A stretch of 64,000 bases of DNA from Glandiceps talaboti (Eukaryota; Hemichordata; Enteropneusta; Spengelidae): the NCBI RefSeq assembly GCF_964340395.1, contig NC_135561.1, positions 15,269,461 through 15,333,460 on the forward strand, read 5' to 3'. A program made the position numbers and the translations under genes. Numbering within the stretch: the first letter of the stretch is position 1; every line of letters starts with the position of its first letter. Shown here one piece after another: positions 1 to 12,900 of this stretch. A model generated the notes under the pieces. The model was not told the DNA's origin. It was given only the letters and a program-made list of their open reading frames with translations, and did no database searches.

Positions 1-767
1 TTCAAATTTTGGCTGATATTGAGGATCACGATATTAAAACTTTCCCATAATGGATAAATTACTTGTCTTATAATTGCCACTACATATATTGTATAATTAT
101 AATAGATAGTATTCTCATGCAATTAACCAAAATAATCTTTCATTTTGATCACCACATTTCATCGCATCTCACTCAAATACACCAAATGTATGTGAAGAAC
201 TCAATAAACCAATCTCAAAGTCGATAACATTTTGGCCAACCAATCATTAAATCTACATTTTGTTTGCTGTCAGGCAGTCTCGGTGTCGATATGGTATCGA
301 ATCATCTCTATTCTAACCCTACAAGATTCAATGAAGGATACATGTAGCACTAGACTACATGTACATTTTGTAGCAGTCAAGGGCCATTGAACCCCCCCCC
401 CCCCAAAAAAAAAAAATGAATATGAAAAATCATACACCTTGAGCAAATTTGCATACTATAAATGCATTTTCATGACTCAATGATCAAATGTGAGAGAATG
501 AAGAAGACACTGAATGAAAACTGACGCCTACATAACACATGAGTGCACCCAGACAGTCTGATATGAATCCTGATCATGTCTGTAGCAACCATTGACAGTT
601 TTTAAATTACACATCCAAATGTACTTATTACAGAGTCTATACACATAGTGATTTGTATCAACCTAGCTAAATTTCAACATGATGTAACGAAGATGTTTCT
701 TGTCACCCTACTGTCTAAGTTACAGTACATACAGTACATGTTTACATGCAGTCACGACTTACTTACA

Positions 768-1134
768 TTTATACCATGCACGAGCCAGGCTCAACAAAAA
801 ATATTGAATATGTCATTCTACATATACATCACGACTGCATGTACACTGTATATCACGACAACACGTGTCTACATGTACGAAACTGGTTCTGCTGTGTTCG
901 AAATATGAGTCAAAACACTCAAAATTGCCATTACTTTCCTTGATTTTTTTTTAATATTACTTGTGCTGGTATAATTATATTATTCGGATTCCACAATATT
1001 TTTCTTCATTCAGCCAGAAAATACTCATGACCTACGGGTTCTCACTACTTGTCTTGCGACTCAAAGTGACAAGGGGTCCGTAGGTCACTCATATTTCCCT
1101 TGGCTAAACGAAGAAAAATATCAGGGAATAATAT
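768..1134 (-). mobile_element. Short interspersed element, family A, copy 1
   Basis: About 365 bp matching, in reverse orientation, two other places in the window (26270-27673 interrupted by a LINE, and 61816-62156). Shared landmarks are a GTGCATGGTATAA end, a block reading TTTGAATGTTTTGACTCATA in the plus copies, and an internal imperfect palindrome whose arms contain TTTTTCTTCATTCAGCC and its complement. No coding capacity is visible, so it is a non-autonomous element, probably a MITE-like DNA element. The class is inferred from the hairpin and size only. Confidence 0.7.
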
Positions 1135-2845
1135 CTACATTGTAAGTACATTCACAATACTGTTCTTATTTACATGTACATATTTCCATTCAATTTCTCA
1201 TACTAGGATGGTGTTCAGAATATAGTTTTAATATCACTTAAAATCTAAAATGTACATTTGTATACCAGTAATGGCAGTATAAAGATAATGAGAATGCTAT
1301 ATAAAATGTTGTAATAGTCTGATTTTCTTATAGTACGTGAAAGGGATTGACAACAAGTACAGTACATGTGCAATGTAGTTTTTAGTGAAAATAAAGACCC
1401 GCCCATACACTGTATTCTTCTATTTTTGAATACAAATGTACATGTATAGTGAAGCCAGAGATGAGCAGTATCCCCCCCCCCCACCACACCCTACCCCACT
1501 CCATCTGAAAGATTTTGAAGGAAAATGATATCAGAAAAATACAACAAAGTTAAATCCCATCAGAAAAGCAAGTATTCTGTGTGCAATTATGAAATATCAT
1601 GACAAATTGCACATTCAATTGATCACTTTCATGTAACTTGCCTGTGATACAAAATGTAGCACTTAGTCTGGTTGCCAACATGATCTCTAAGCCTAACGTG
1701 TGAGTGGAGGTGTAAATGGTAAAGATACCGTACAGGAGGAACTAGACTTGATAGCACACTGGCAGTGGCATGAGCGATGACTGACAGAGATCATTCTGAC
1801 ATACATGTAACCTCTGCTGGATTTTTTATACTGGAATCTGTGCTACGTGCAGAAGTATCTACCACATACATGTCATGTAATGTATCAAATACAATTATCA
1901 TCTTAAAAAACATATATAATACAATGTATAGTAATTTGGACTGTCACTTCTGTATATTGAAAATTTGAATGATCAGTTGTGCATAGCGTTGCACTCTATT
2001 GAACACACATAATTCAATTACTGAAATAATTGCCAGTAATGCTAGTCCTTTTTCTCAAAACTACCAAAGTTCCTCAGGGTTTTTTCTGTGGTTTCCTGTC
2101 ATATTTCTGCTTAAATTTAATAGGAAACTGTTGATTCCAATAGATTGTTCCCTCTTTTTGTTTGCAAAGGCACAGAAATAATTAAATAATACTAAATGCC
2201 AATCAAACATACAATTTTGAGTTTTACATGTAAATATGAGGTCATTCATTGTCAGGACTGAGCTGTTGTCTTGTTTACAGTTTGAATTGATTCCCTTGTG
2301 TACTACATTGTTTATTACAAGATGTGTCAAACAACAAGTACTTGTACATTGTACTTACCCATATTAAATAAAACACTAGTTTCAGATCGGAGGTGACTAA
2401 CTAACAGAGATACATGTATATGTAAGAAAATACATTTAAAATTCAGTTCTTTTCCCAATCCTTGAAAAAATTTTCTTAAGGGCAATAAGTACATGTAGGT
2501 AAAATCTAAGAGTTTCCCCAATTTTTATTTATAAATGTACATGTACATGTACCTGCAATTCCAAATTGGGCATTATGGTTCAAAGTACATGTACAAATGT
2601 ATGCAACACTAAGCGCAAGGAATACCAAATAATTTTCAACCCCCCCCCCCCCCCATCAACTGTCAGTGTTTCTAAATCTTAGCAAAAACACTCTGCTATT
2701 GGTAACATCACAACTTAAATTAATAAATAAATAAACGACTTGATAGAAAATATGAGGGACTCAGATACATGCACATACACGTACTTCATATATTACAATG
2801 TACATGTACTGTATCTGTACATGTCCTTACGTTTATATGTACATG

Positions 2846-3131
2846 ACTCGAAATTAACAGTAGTCCTGTGTCCACAGACTACCAATTCTTGTCATGGGGC
2901 TACCATAATTTGCAGCTGGTAAGCCGCTCAGGCTACCACTGATTATGTGATGATTTAAAGGATGGAAGATTTACAGACATGAAAGTATTTTAATAACAAA
3001 CATATTTCCAATAGACACACTCCTGTTTTCAGTTCAGGAATATAGGACTATTGTCACTGTCCTTGAACTATGACTTTCTGAAATTGGTAGCCCTCTAGGA
3101 CTACCAAAGAAAAAAAGTTAATTTTAAGCCC
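2846..3131. mobile_element. MITE family C, copy 1
   Basis: A roughly 285-bp repeat with short imperfect terminal inverted repeats (CTCGAAATTAAC at the left, GTTAATTTTAAGCCCC at the right). It matches the opposite strand of 15660-15947 inside LMBRD1 intron 4, including the block TGTGTCCACAGACTACCAAT and the CTACCA/TGGTAG words. No open frame, so non-autonomous. Confidence 0.65.
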
Positions 3132-4589
3132 CGATGTACATTGTACATGTACATATCATTGATATACGCGACAATTTTTTTTTTCTTTGAAAGAGCAAAG
3201 TTACAAGTAGATAAAGACAAAATCTGACACTTATTACTAGATACATGTAAGTTTGTTAGATTATACATGATCAGAAAATAGAATGTACATATTATAATAC
3301 AGAAAAGCTTTGGAATGTGTCTGACATCATGATGTATGACCCTTTGCAACATTACATGTATAGAGAAGAATGAACCACAGACTGAATTAAATATCGCTAT
3401 AAATACACGTAGAGTCTTTACTTGTTTACTTCTTATCTATAACAAACTATTATTATCACTATAATAATTATGCAAATTAGAATACAGACTATACTGACAT
3501 GATAACCACGCTTCTGTACATGTACATGACAAATCCAGGTATTTTCTATAAATAATCACCGCCATGTAATTCCTACACCTGCATATACCTTCTCTGACCC
3601 CACTTCACAGCACCTACATTTTACATGACACGGCATCCGTAAGTTGGAAATTATGAAATTTTCCAGTTATATAGTGTACCGATCACCAGATAATCAATAT
3701 TCTATAAGCTTAGCAGCTGCATGGTAAACTGAACTCCAACACTTTTGTCATTTACGGCCATTTCAAAATTACCTTTATTCATGGCGATGTTAATAATTTA
3801 TGTTACAAGTCTCCTGTATAAGAAGGGGCCCACTATGTATTTTCACTGGGCCAATTGTAATTCTATGTTATGGATGGATGGATGGCAGGATAACAGATCT
3901 AAAAAAATATGAAATCCTGAAAATTATCAGTCAATTTATTGAAATCTTTTGCTACTTTCTGTACTTTATTCTGAAATGAGTGACAACAACATGCATTCTA
4001 CCCAAGTTCTTATTTTATTTCATAATCTTACCAGAGCTCTCCCACAAAATCTATGGTTCCGGTTGCATGTAAAAATTCATGCGCCAAGAGGAATTTTTAG
4101 TAACAATTTTACCTCATATTCCCTACACTATGACTGGCGTTCTCAAAGTGCTTTCAGAATACATATCAAAATTCATAAATTTTCAAATTATATAATGCAC
4201 AAGTTATATAAATCATCAGTGATAAAATTGACAGATGGATTTTTTTTTTAAACACAACTTTATAAAATTAACACCCTACATGTAACTGTTGGTAAGGCTT
4301 TTCAATAAATTTCCACACAGCAAAATTTCCATATATCTTTTTAATGAGAAAAGTAAATATAAAACTGCTATGCAGCTCAGCAATGAAATGAGAAGACAAA
4401 AAAACAGAATAGTGTATAATATACATACATTATGTATCACACGCACAATGGCAGAAATACATGTACATGTACCATGTATTTTGGCTGATGTACAAAATGC
4501 AAGTTAACAGATTTTCTGTCCGAAAAAAAATATTTTTCCTTACGTTTTCATCATCTCCTTCACATTTCTTGTCAATTTTTTTTGTTTTT

Positions 4590-4755
4590 TAATTTGCTGT
4601 AAGATTTGTGAACCCTGATGACAAAAGATGGGAAATTGTATAAAACTGGCTATAGATTTACATCACGCTCTGTTGCTCATAATTATTGACGATGAACCCC
4701 AGTAAAATACGCTAGGAACTCTGGCAGATTTTATCTACTTACAGCACTTTTAACA
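4590..4755 (+). mobile_element. Degraded copy of the short TIR element seen at 14433-14599
   Basis: The stretch shares order and wording with the 167-bp element in LMBRD1 intron 2: TTGTGAACCCTGATGAC near the left, AACCCCAGTAAAAT in the middle and GATTTTATCTACTTACAGC near the right. It is more diverged than the intronic copy and its ends are blurred. Confidence 0.5.
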
Positions 4756-7364
4756 AAAGTATGGCTTATTGAATGAGAAAATATTGGTACAGAATGAATA
4801 CATGTAATTTCACAGTTGAAATTCATTTGGAAAGCCACAAGCTGTCATCCTGTGAGTATTGCTCAATAGATTCTCTAACAATGTCCTCCCCACTTACCAT
4901 ATCACATATTTGACAGAATCATACAAAAAAAAATGTACTTTCGTTTCTACTGGCAGAGGTGAGTAGATGTAATGTTTTACCATTTTTGTTGTTGTTAATT
5001 TTAAGGAGAAATACACCAAAGCTTTATTCTGAATACCTGAATCAACTATTTACTCATCACTGATGATAGTACTACAGTATACATGAATACTAGATTGCTG
5101 TCCATGAGTAAACTGCTTTGAATCAGATACATGTAGACCTGACGACTTGTTTGTCAACAAAATGTACACGTAAACATGTGGTATGAATTCAGGGTGTGAG
5201 TTTAACTTCTACACTTGGTAGTTCGATTTAGCTCAGTGAACTGTTTCAGCTACAGTTTTCTATTGATTTCCATTGATGTAACAGATTACCACCTTAGAAA
5301 TGTTGTAGTCGAGATACAATGTTTAGTAGTCTACAGTGTATATGTCCTGGACTACTGCTAATTTAGTAGTCTAGATACAGTGTTTGAACTTTAATAGTCT
5401 ACATTTTTTTGTATGTGCCCTGGACTACTGATAAATTTGAGTTCTATATGATGACATGACCACTTGTAATCATGTATATCACACTAGAAATTCACTTCAA
5501 GTACGAGACAATAAACCCCTCTCTTCAGGTCAAGTTCATGGAAAAGATAATGACGTGGCAGAATTAGGGTTTTATTTTAATAGAAGTCAAAAATATGCAA
5601 AAAAATATCTTGAAAAAATATCATTCCAGTTAGTTACTGCAGGCTTTAAATGAGGTAAAAACACCAACCTCAAAACAACAAAATATTGAATTATACAGGA
5701 TTACCGAACTACATATACATGTACATATTTTAAGTTAGTGTCATTTGACATTCAAATAGGTAAGCTGTGTAAACCAATGGTTTTTTCTGAGTCTATCAAT
5801 GACAAATATCATGTTGTCATTCAAAATACTTATACACAGACATAATTATATGGCTCAAGAAATGTAGTCTCGTCAATCGATGTGTCTGCGATCAGATTGG
5901 GGCTACAAAAGGATTTTGAATGTAAAATTTCAATTGACATTCAAGGCCAGGAATCAGCTGACCTTCACCAAAGGTAAACTGATGGTAAGTGTATAACAGA
6001 ATGTTAAATTGCGTCTGACAAACAACTTGCATACTAATTGTAATGGGAGGACAGACATAAAAAAGGTGTCCCTCAAATAATGCATTAGTAATGTGGTTAT
6101 AAAATGTCAAATATTACCAAATATACATCAGTTCACTTCAACTAGTCGTGATTTTGGGTGGGTAACTCAATATAGAGCCTGAATTTCTTCATCAAAACTT
6201 GCCACAAACTCTTGATAGACATTTTTAATCAAATTAATACATGTATACTGTAGGTTCATCATGTGATCAATGTGTCTGGGGATGACATCACGAACAGTAA
6301 CAACCTCACTTTCCCTCTAAACGTACACCGAGGTAATAATGTACATTTGTAGGTTCTGGGACTTTACCTGATGTGTACTTTTTTTAGTTAAAAAAAACGA
6401 GTGACGTCACAAAACTTTGTACAAAAGACACAATAACTCGAATGAGTAAGTGAGTAAGAAAAGCCGTGTCATAATATTCACTTCCTGTCGCAATGACTGA
6501 GTGACAAATTTCGCGATGTTGGGCAACTGACTAAATAATACATAACTTCAAATCTAACCTATCTATACAGTATCAATATGAACCTACCCTTCTATTTCAC
6601 AATTCGACATCTATATAGGATTAGTAACAAACGTACGTGTTAAATTCAATCTACTGAAACTAATTATGCATGTACACATCTTCTTTTAATTCTTTCCTAT
6701 GAAGCACTACTTACAAAATATGCAATATTTATCAAACTGTCACACTCGTTTTACTTTCCAATTTCAGATAAACAGTTCACAGATAAAACGTGGGCCGTAG
6801 CGAAGGTCTCTGCGGGAGTGAGATTTAAGATTAGAAGCCATTTTGGATTCGAACGTCAACATGGGCAGTTTTCAAATAACTCGCGTGATCCATTCGGACA
6901 GTGTTCATTACTTTCAGTACAGGTTATCTTCGCCAACATAGCAACTCTTTCGATTTGAATTTCATACACAATACAATGTATCTATAATTTAAACTCACGT
7001 CACAGTACTTGGGAAATGACGAACGGTATATGTTCGCACGTACGTACTTGGCACTGGGACGGCACTTGGCCAAACGCTGTACGTACTTGAAAAGCTAGTA
7101 CGTAAAGACTAAAGTCTCTTTCGTGAGGCGGAACCATCGATCATTCACTTTCAAATTTCTACTTTGAGACTATACTTTCTACTATTTCTACAACAGACAC
7201 AGTAATTTACTAAAACAGTGATGTCGAGTAGTTTCATTTCATCATTTTCGGACACAAAAGTAGCGATATAATATTGAGACGACAACCCTTGGACTCGGCC
7301 CCCATGATCGGCTTTGTTGTGCTGTCGGACAAATGAAATGTCACAAATAAAAGAGACACATTAC

Positions 7365-7439
7365 CTCAACATAGCTTGCCTGGCTTCCCGTATATACAAG
7401 AGCTATCAACGCCAGTAAAAAACACGTCGCCCGCACCAT
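7365..7439 (-). CDS. First coding exon of a secreted or membrane protein (signal peptide exon)
   Basis: Reading leftwards from an ATG at 7439, 25 codons encode MVRATCFLLALIALV, then YTGSQASYVE, and stop exactly at a GTAATG splice donor (7364-7359), phase 0. A positive residue at position 3, a hydrophobic core of about 12 residues and a polar TGSQA stretch ending in a small residue give a classical signal peptide with likely cleavage after SQA. An in-frame ATA and GCC precede the ATG. The downstream exons should lie further left or beyond the window edge, but I could not identify any in 1-7364, so the family is unknown. The start codon lies 2.5 kb from the LMBRD1 start, in divergent orientation, so the two genes may share a regulatory region. 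The exon model rests on composition plus one donor site; it could be chance, although the signal-peptide pattern is strong. Confidence 0.6.
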
Positions 7440-9965
7440 TATGGCTACGTTTCTTGTCAAAAAATCACTCAAAAAGATGACTGTGTATCCGTCTGCGTGA
7501 AAATCTTCCTGTGGTGGTTCTCCTGTCTCAAAGGGTTCTTATTTCATATGCAAATGACGTAATTTTGAATACCCGAGCATGTAAAACCCACTGTAATTGG
7601 ATATTACCCAAACGGGAAAGTCATCGCCAATGCAGTATAAATGATATTATATCATGCATATTGTTTATTGAATCCCGTTATAGAATAGTTTTTAAATAAT
7701 CGAATCGTTATTTTATAATAAAAAGACTGGGAAGATACAAAATGATGGTGTTGCAGTCCAAACTTAGTGTTTGATGACATCCAATAGAAATCGTCGTTTT
7801 AAACAGAGGCTATCAACTGGGTAAGCACATACCATATTTACATCAGCATTCGTGCGTTGTTGTTCACGCACTTCCACTTAGAAAGCGCCGCCATCGTCAG
7901 GACTACATTTCGTTCCTAAACGTTTGCAACTTGAACCCCATATTCATATTACATATCACCATCACAAAACTGTTTTACTTTTTTTTCACATAATACGAAG
8001 AAAATCAAAGTAAAATCGAAATGCAAAGCAATATAAAAGTACATTGACAAAAAAAATTAATCAAATCGAAAAGGAAAGTTCAATAAAATCAAAGGAAATG
8101 AAGTTATATTAGTAAAATCAAAATGCAATGCTGAAGGACAAACGTCGCAATCATATCAAACCGTTTAATTATATAGAAGTAAACTGTTTTAGGAACTGTG
8201 TCTTCTATAAAGACTAGTATTATTGTTATTGCTGTTATTGTTGGGTTTTTGTAAAAATACACAAACATATACCATGTTCATTTTGTAGACACAGCCCATG
8301 CACCTCAAGACTTGTTAAACTTTGAGTTGGGAGACTGTGGGATTATCGAAAAATAAATTGCAATCTAAGCTTAAATATAGAAGGTAAAAAAAAAATATCC
8401 GAAACTGTATGATAGAAGAAAAAAGTCAAGGGATACGAGTAAATAAGTTGCCATGCAGGAGTTGACGGTTTTAAACCATTTGGAAAAAGCCAAACATTGG
8501 CGACAGTTTTCATTTGAGTCGTGGCATGCCTTTGTGGCATACCGAAGTTGCTTCGGCAGAAATATGCGCTCCTTGCGAGATTGTCAGAATCGCTCTTGCC
8601 TGGAAAATGTCTGACTACTGATTTCACATAAATAGGGAAATTGATTTTTATAGCATTATATATCTTGACAGTAAAAGGTATACGGAAGAGCTGGACTCGG
8701 AGATGGTGATATGTTCACCTATCATCAGACCCATTCGGGCAAAACCATTCTTAGGCCTACAAAAAATAATTGTTTGGTTCAGGTTACCCGACCCCACCTA
8801 GCTTTTCACTGCCGACCCTAAACATTTTTTAAACGTTTTCGAGAAAAAATAATAAAAATTGCAAAAATTGTGAAGTCTCGCAAGAAACAGTGGGTGCGGA
8901 AGCTGACATTAACGTAAAAAGACAAAATAAAACTGTTCTTCCAACTGAGCAGTGGCTGTATGTCTAGCTGATAAGAAGAAATAAACAACGTTACAGAGAC
9001 CATATGGAAAACAATGGAAAACCTGATCATGAACTAAACGCTCACACATGAAAAAAAAAATCTACCTACCCCACCTATTCTAGTAATGAGCGGAATCGGA
9101 ACCACAAATTTTTTTTATCAGGCCTAAACACTGACATAGCCATAGGGTTGAATTATATTCTTGGGCACCATTACCATAAAGGTCATCGCATCTGATGGTT
9201 GTATCATTGGTAGGGGAGAATTGGAGAATTTCTTTAATTTAAGAGTCTTTTTAAGTCAGTTTTTAGAGTATTTTAAACTATACAGAGACAAAATTAATAA
9301 CATCACGACAGTAAAAGGTTGGTGCATCTGATTGTTAGATGAATGAGTACCCCTTTCATCGGGGGGGGGGGGGGGTGGTGAGTCCTAGGGTACGCTGCCC
9401 CCCTAAAAGATCTTAAGGTTTTTGGTTCTAGCTCGATCTGTTTAAGGCAGCAAAGATAACATTCACAGCTTGGGAAAGCGATGCATAACAATTTGAGATT
9501 AACTTCAGCATTAACTTGAAACAGTCGGTGATGTTCTGCAACTAGTGTGATAGGTAAAGCATGGATATGCATAGTTATAGTTATGTTTCAACGCCACTCT
9601 AGTTAAAGTATTGAAGAATATAGGTAAGGAACAGAAACAAGAACACAGTTCAGACAAGGTCATGCCATTGTAGAAATGTATTTTTTTCTTCCATCACATT
9701 CCAAACAACAATAACCTGTATCCAAAATTTTCAAAACTTCATGACCCCGTACTGTTATTTCAAAAACAGGTTGATCCCTCCATCCACCCTCTCCCCCACC
9801 AGTCCGAAGAAACTGACCGGTCTGTATTCAAATACAAGCTTCAGATTAGCGTGCAGATCAGTGACTACAGACTAGTCACACTAATTGTGCACTTTGAGCA
9901 GTACATATTCTATAGAGCGCCCTCAACCAGATCAAGTGCCAATTTCAGGAGCAAAAACGTTCAAA
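7440..9965. promoter_or_regulatory. Divergent intergenic region between the signal-peptide gene and LMBRD1
   Basis: This 2.5-kb stretch separates two start codons that point away from each other and must hold both promoters. I see no clear TATA box in a convincing position. It also contains a G-run (9361-9376) and an inverted-repeat element near 8745-9128. The two ORFs of 70-94 codons on the minus strand (8343-8627, 8818-9030) have no recognisable motif. Confidence 0.5.
8745..9128. mobile_element. Possible foldback element with TTAGGCCTA ends
   Basis: The left side reads TTAGGCCTACAAAAAATAAT and, about 360 bp on, the right side reads AAATTTTTTTTATCAGGCCT, an imperfect inverted pair; CCCCACCTA words lie inside each arm. 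A sequence resembling the left arm (GTTTGGTTC..., CCCGACCC..CCTAG) occurs in reverse at about 41805-41860. No coding capacity seen. Boundaries are approximate. Confidence 0.4.
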
Positions 9966-12900
9966 ATGGCTGCCGTTCCGCACACAGTTCTTGCAGTGGG
10001 TTGGATACCATTTGTTGTTGTCGTTATCGTAAGTGACATTTTCCTTGTATTTGAAGCAATTACTTTTGAACACATAAGTGCACCATTTGTTCAATTCAAG
10101 TGGCTGTAGGGTACCAAAATATCCAGTGACAGTATGTACAAAGTGAAGCAGTAGGCTGGAGATAGATGACGTTGCATGTACCAGTTATTATACTGTAGTG
10201 TCACTTTCGTCTTCTAGTGAACTAAACAGGAAATACAGAAATAATTTACATGGAAAACAATTTCTTTGTCACTAAAACATTAAATTTTTCCTCAATTTCG
10301 GATACACGTGCTTTTTTTTGAGGCTCACCAACCTATATTCTTTTTCCCTAAACATAGCAGAAGTTTTGACCTGCATTACAGACGGTACGCGGTATATCAT
10401 AATAAGACAGAAGTGCACTCAACATAGTTTACGACAGTGCGCCGTTGGCCATCTCTGTACTGCGAACTCTTATTTAGAAAAAAATAACTTTGCCAAAGAG
10501 ACGGAAATACAACCATTCACGTACCATCTGCACACCCTCCCCAATTTGATATGCAAACGTGTGACCTACATGTTGTATTTATTGTCTAGACGTTCTTTAA
10601 TCGTCACGCTACAGTGAACAATGTACAAACTCACTTGATTCATGTGGGTGACACTTCCATGTTTGATTTAATTATGATTTAATCAACTGACCTGAACAGG
10701 TTGTAAATAAGAGCTAGATAATCCGTGCATCAATTAATTGATTTTTTAATTGTGTTATGATAATTGTCTTTGTTCATCATTCAGTCAGTCAGTCAGTCAG
10801 TCAGTCAGTCAGTCATGGAGATATCTCCCTTTATTATACATACCAAGGATACATACTTCCATGTTTATATAGTTCAGTTCAGTTCAGTTCAGTTCAGTTC
10901 AGTCAATAAATACTAGTTTATCAATATGACAGGTGACTATTTCCTTAAAATATTAATGTCAGCAGCAAAGTACATTAGCGACTCTACATAAAAATCAAAT
11001 TTGTTTACATCACGATGTAGTAATTTATTTTGTATTAATTCCTGGAGGAATTACTACCTAAAGGTTACAAAGCTCAAATAAAAATGAAATATGAAGAAAA
11101 ACCGTGTATATGATATGCTGTAAAGTGTGTTGATAAAAATGTTAGTCCTCATCAAATATATTTATTGCCAGTCCACTTCAATTGTTACATGTGTTTATTG
11201 TATGAGTGATAAAGGGAATTCTTATTAGGATTTTTAAAAAAAAAAGCAAAACTTACATTGTACATCCTGTTTCAACAAAGATATGCTAATGAGGTCTTTG
11301 ACTAAGCATAGAACATGAACAACGAAAATGAAACCCCAACAACCATGGACAATGGAAGTGAAACTGTCTAGGACTCTAGGCACCAACCATATATCTTGGA
11401 GAGTTGCCTCCCTGATCTATGCACCGATTAACAATGCTGCAAGCCAATGGTTGCTGTGGAAACTGTCTGCAGTAAAAGTCAAATCCAGATCTTTAGATGA
11501 GATACACATTGCATAAACTATATATTCACAAAAAGAAACTATTTTGTTAATTTTAGATACTCCTTTCCAACTCTTCCCCATTGTTCAACTGTGCTCGCAA
11601 TTTCATTTAGCGGACACTTTTTCAGTTAACGGGACACTTTTGTGTGTGTAAAAAGTGTCCCCATACCATTAATCCAAAACAACTGTCCGCTATTACAGTT
11701 TCTGCAACCCATGAATGAAACTGTCCTCAGCATGTTAATCATTTCTATAGCACTGTCTCCATCTTGTCAACTGTTACAATGCAACCAACATGTGCTGCCC
11801 TCCTAATTCTGCAGGTTTCCATAGTTTATTGACATGACAATGCATATGTGCACCAGGGTTAGTAACAGAACTGCGGGTGGGTAAAAACAGAAATACTGTT
11901 CGAATTGGGACTGTAACTTTTTACAGTACAGGTCTTTGCCAGGTTAATGGATAATAATGGATTTCACACTGAACTTTTGGGGGAAACATTGAGATATGCT
12001 GGATGGGTTGTCTGTAGTGAATTTTGTAATTAACATGATAATAGGCAAGGGGTTATGTAACAGGACTGTAGATGACAAGGTTGACTCTCTGGTGAAAAAT
12101 TAGAAACTCATAGAATTCGAAGTATAACTGCTATAGAACAAGTCCTCAGTCACTACCTGAGAATAATCGGACAGTGTTGGGTAAAGCTCCATTATTTTGT
12201 CCAAGGCGCAGCTTTACCCAATTGTGTCAGATTATTTTCAGGTAATAGCCGACGACTTGACCAATAACTATCAGATAAAGAAAACAAATTTAATTTATTT
12301 TTTATTTTAAATTTCTTTTATTTTACTTATTTCGTCTGTGCTTTGTAACCTTTAGTAATTCCTCTGGGAATGTTTATGTGTTTGAATAAATTTCCTAGGT
12401 AATGAGGTGCAGATAATAGTTCCAGCCACAATTTTGTTCCCCTAGATTCTAGAAATAATCTTCCATCCTATTGGACTGGTCGATTTCAGACTGTTTGTTG
12501 TGAATCATGTGACTTCTCAAATTTCAAAGTACTTCATTTATTTACTTGAAATCTAATCAAATATAACATTAATAGGGGATTATAATGCTAGTAATACATT
12601 GATTATATAATTAATGTGATTTCTGTAATGTTGACAGGAAACATACCAAAGATTTGTAGTACAAACAATGTAACTGTGGCCCTGGACAGGCTAGTGTATG
12701 AAAGCCATTGTGTCACTAGCCACACTGTTTTGATTATATTAGATATATTTCAGTTATAAAATTTGGTGTTTTCAAAACAACATTACAGTACTTCCTATTA
12801 TTAAGAGTTGTTTCAGAGATAACATGGTCCACAGTTATCTCTGTTTAACAGTGAATAGTTATGTAGTAATTGAAAGTACATTCGAATTCCAATTGTCGAA

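Larger units (their letters stand above)
1..7364. other. Noncoding stretch, likely intron or 3' side of the minus-strand gene starting at 7439
   Basis: I found no exon that I can support here on either strand. The DNA is AT-rich, full of TACATGTA-type palindromic words, C or G homopolymers (about 390-405, 1473-1482, 2641-2654) and short interspersed repeats listed separately. If the signal-peptide exon at 7365-7439 is real, this stretch is at least partly its first intron. The longest open frames (up to 100 codons at 3949-4251) have no recognisable motif and look like chance. Confidence 0.6.

Noticed and set aside
8343-8627. 94-codon minus-strand frame as a gene
   Set aside because: No motif, no splice context and AT-rich low-complexity C-terminus; I cannot support it.
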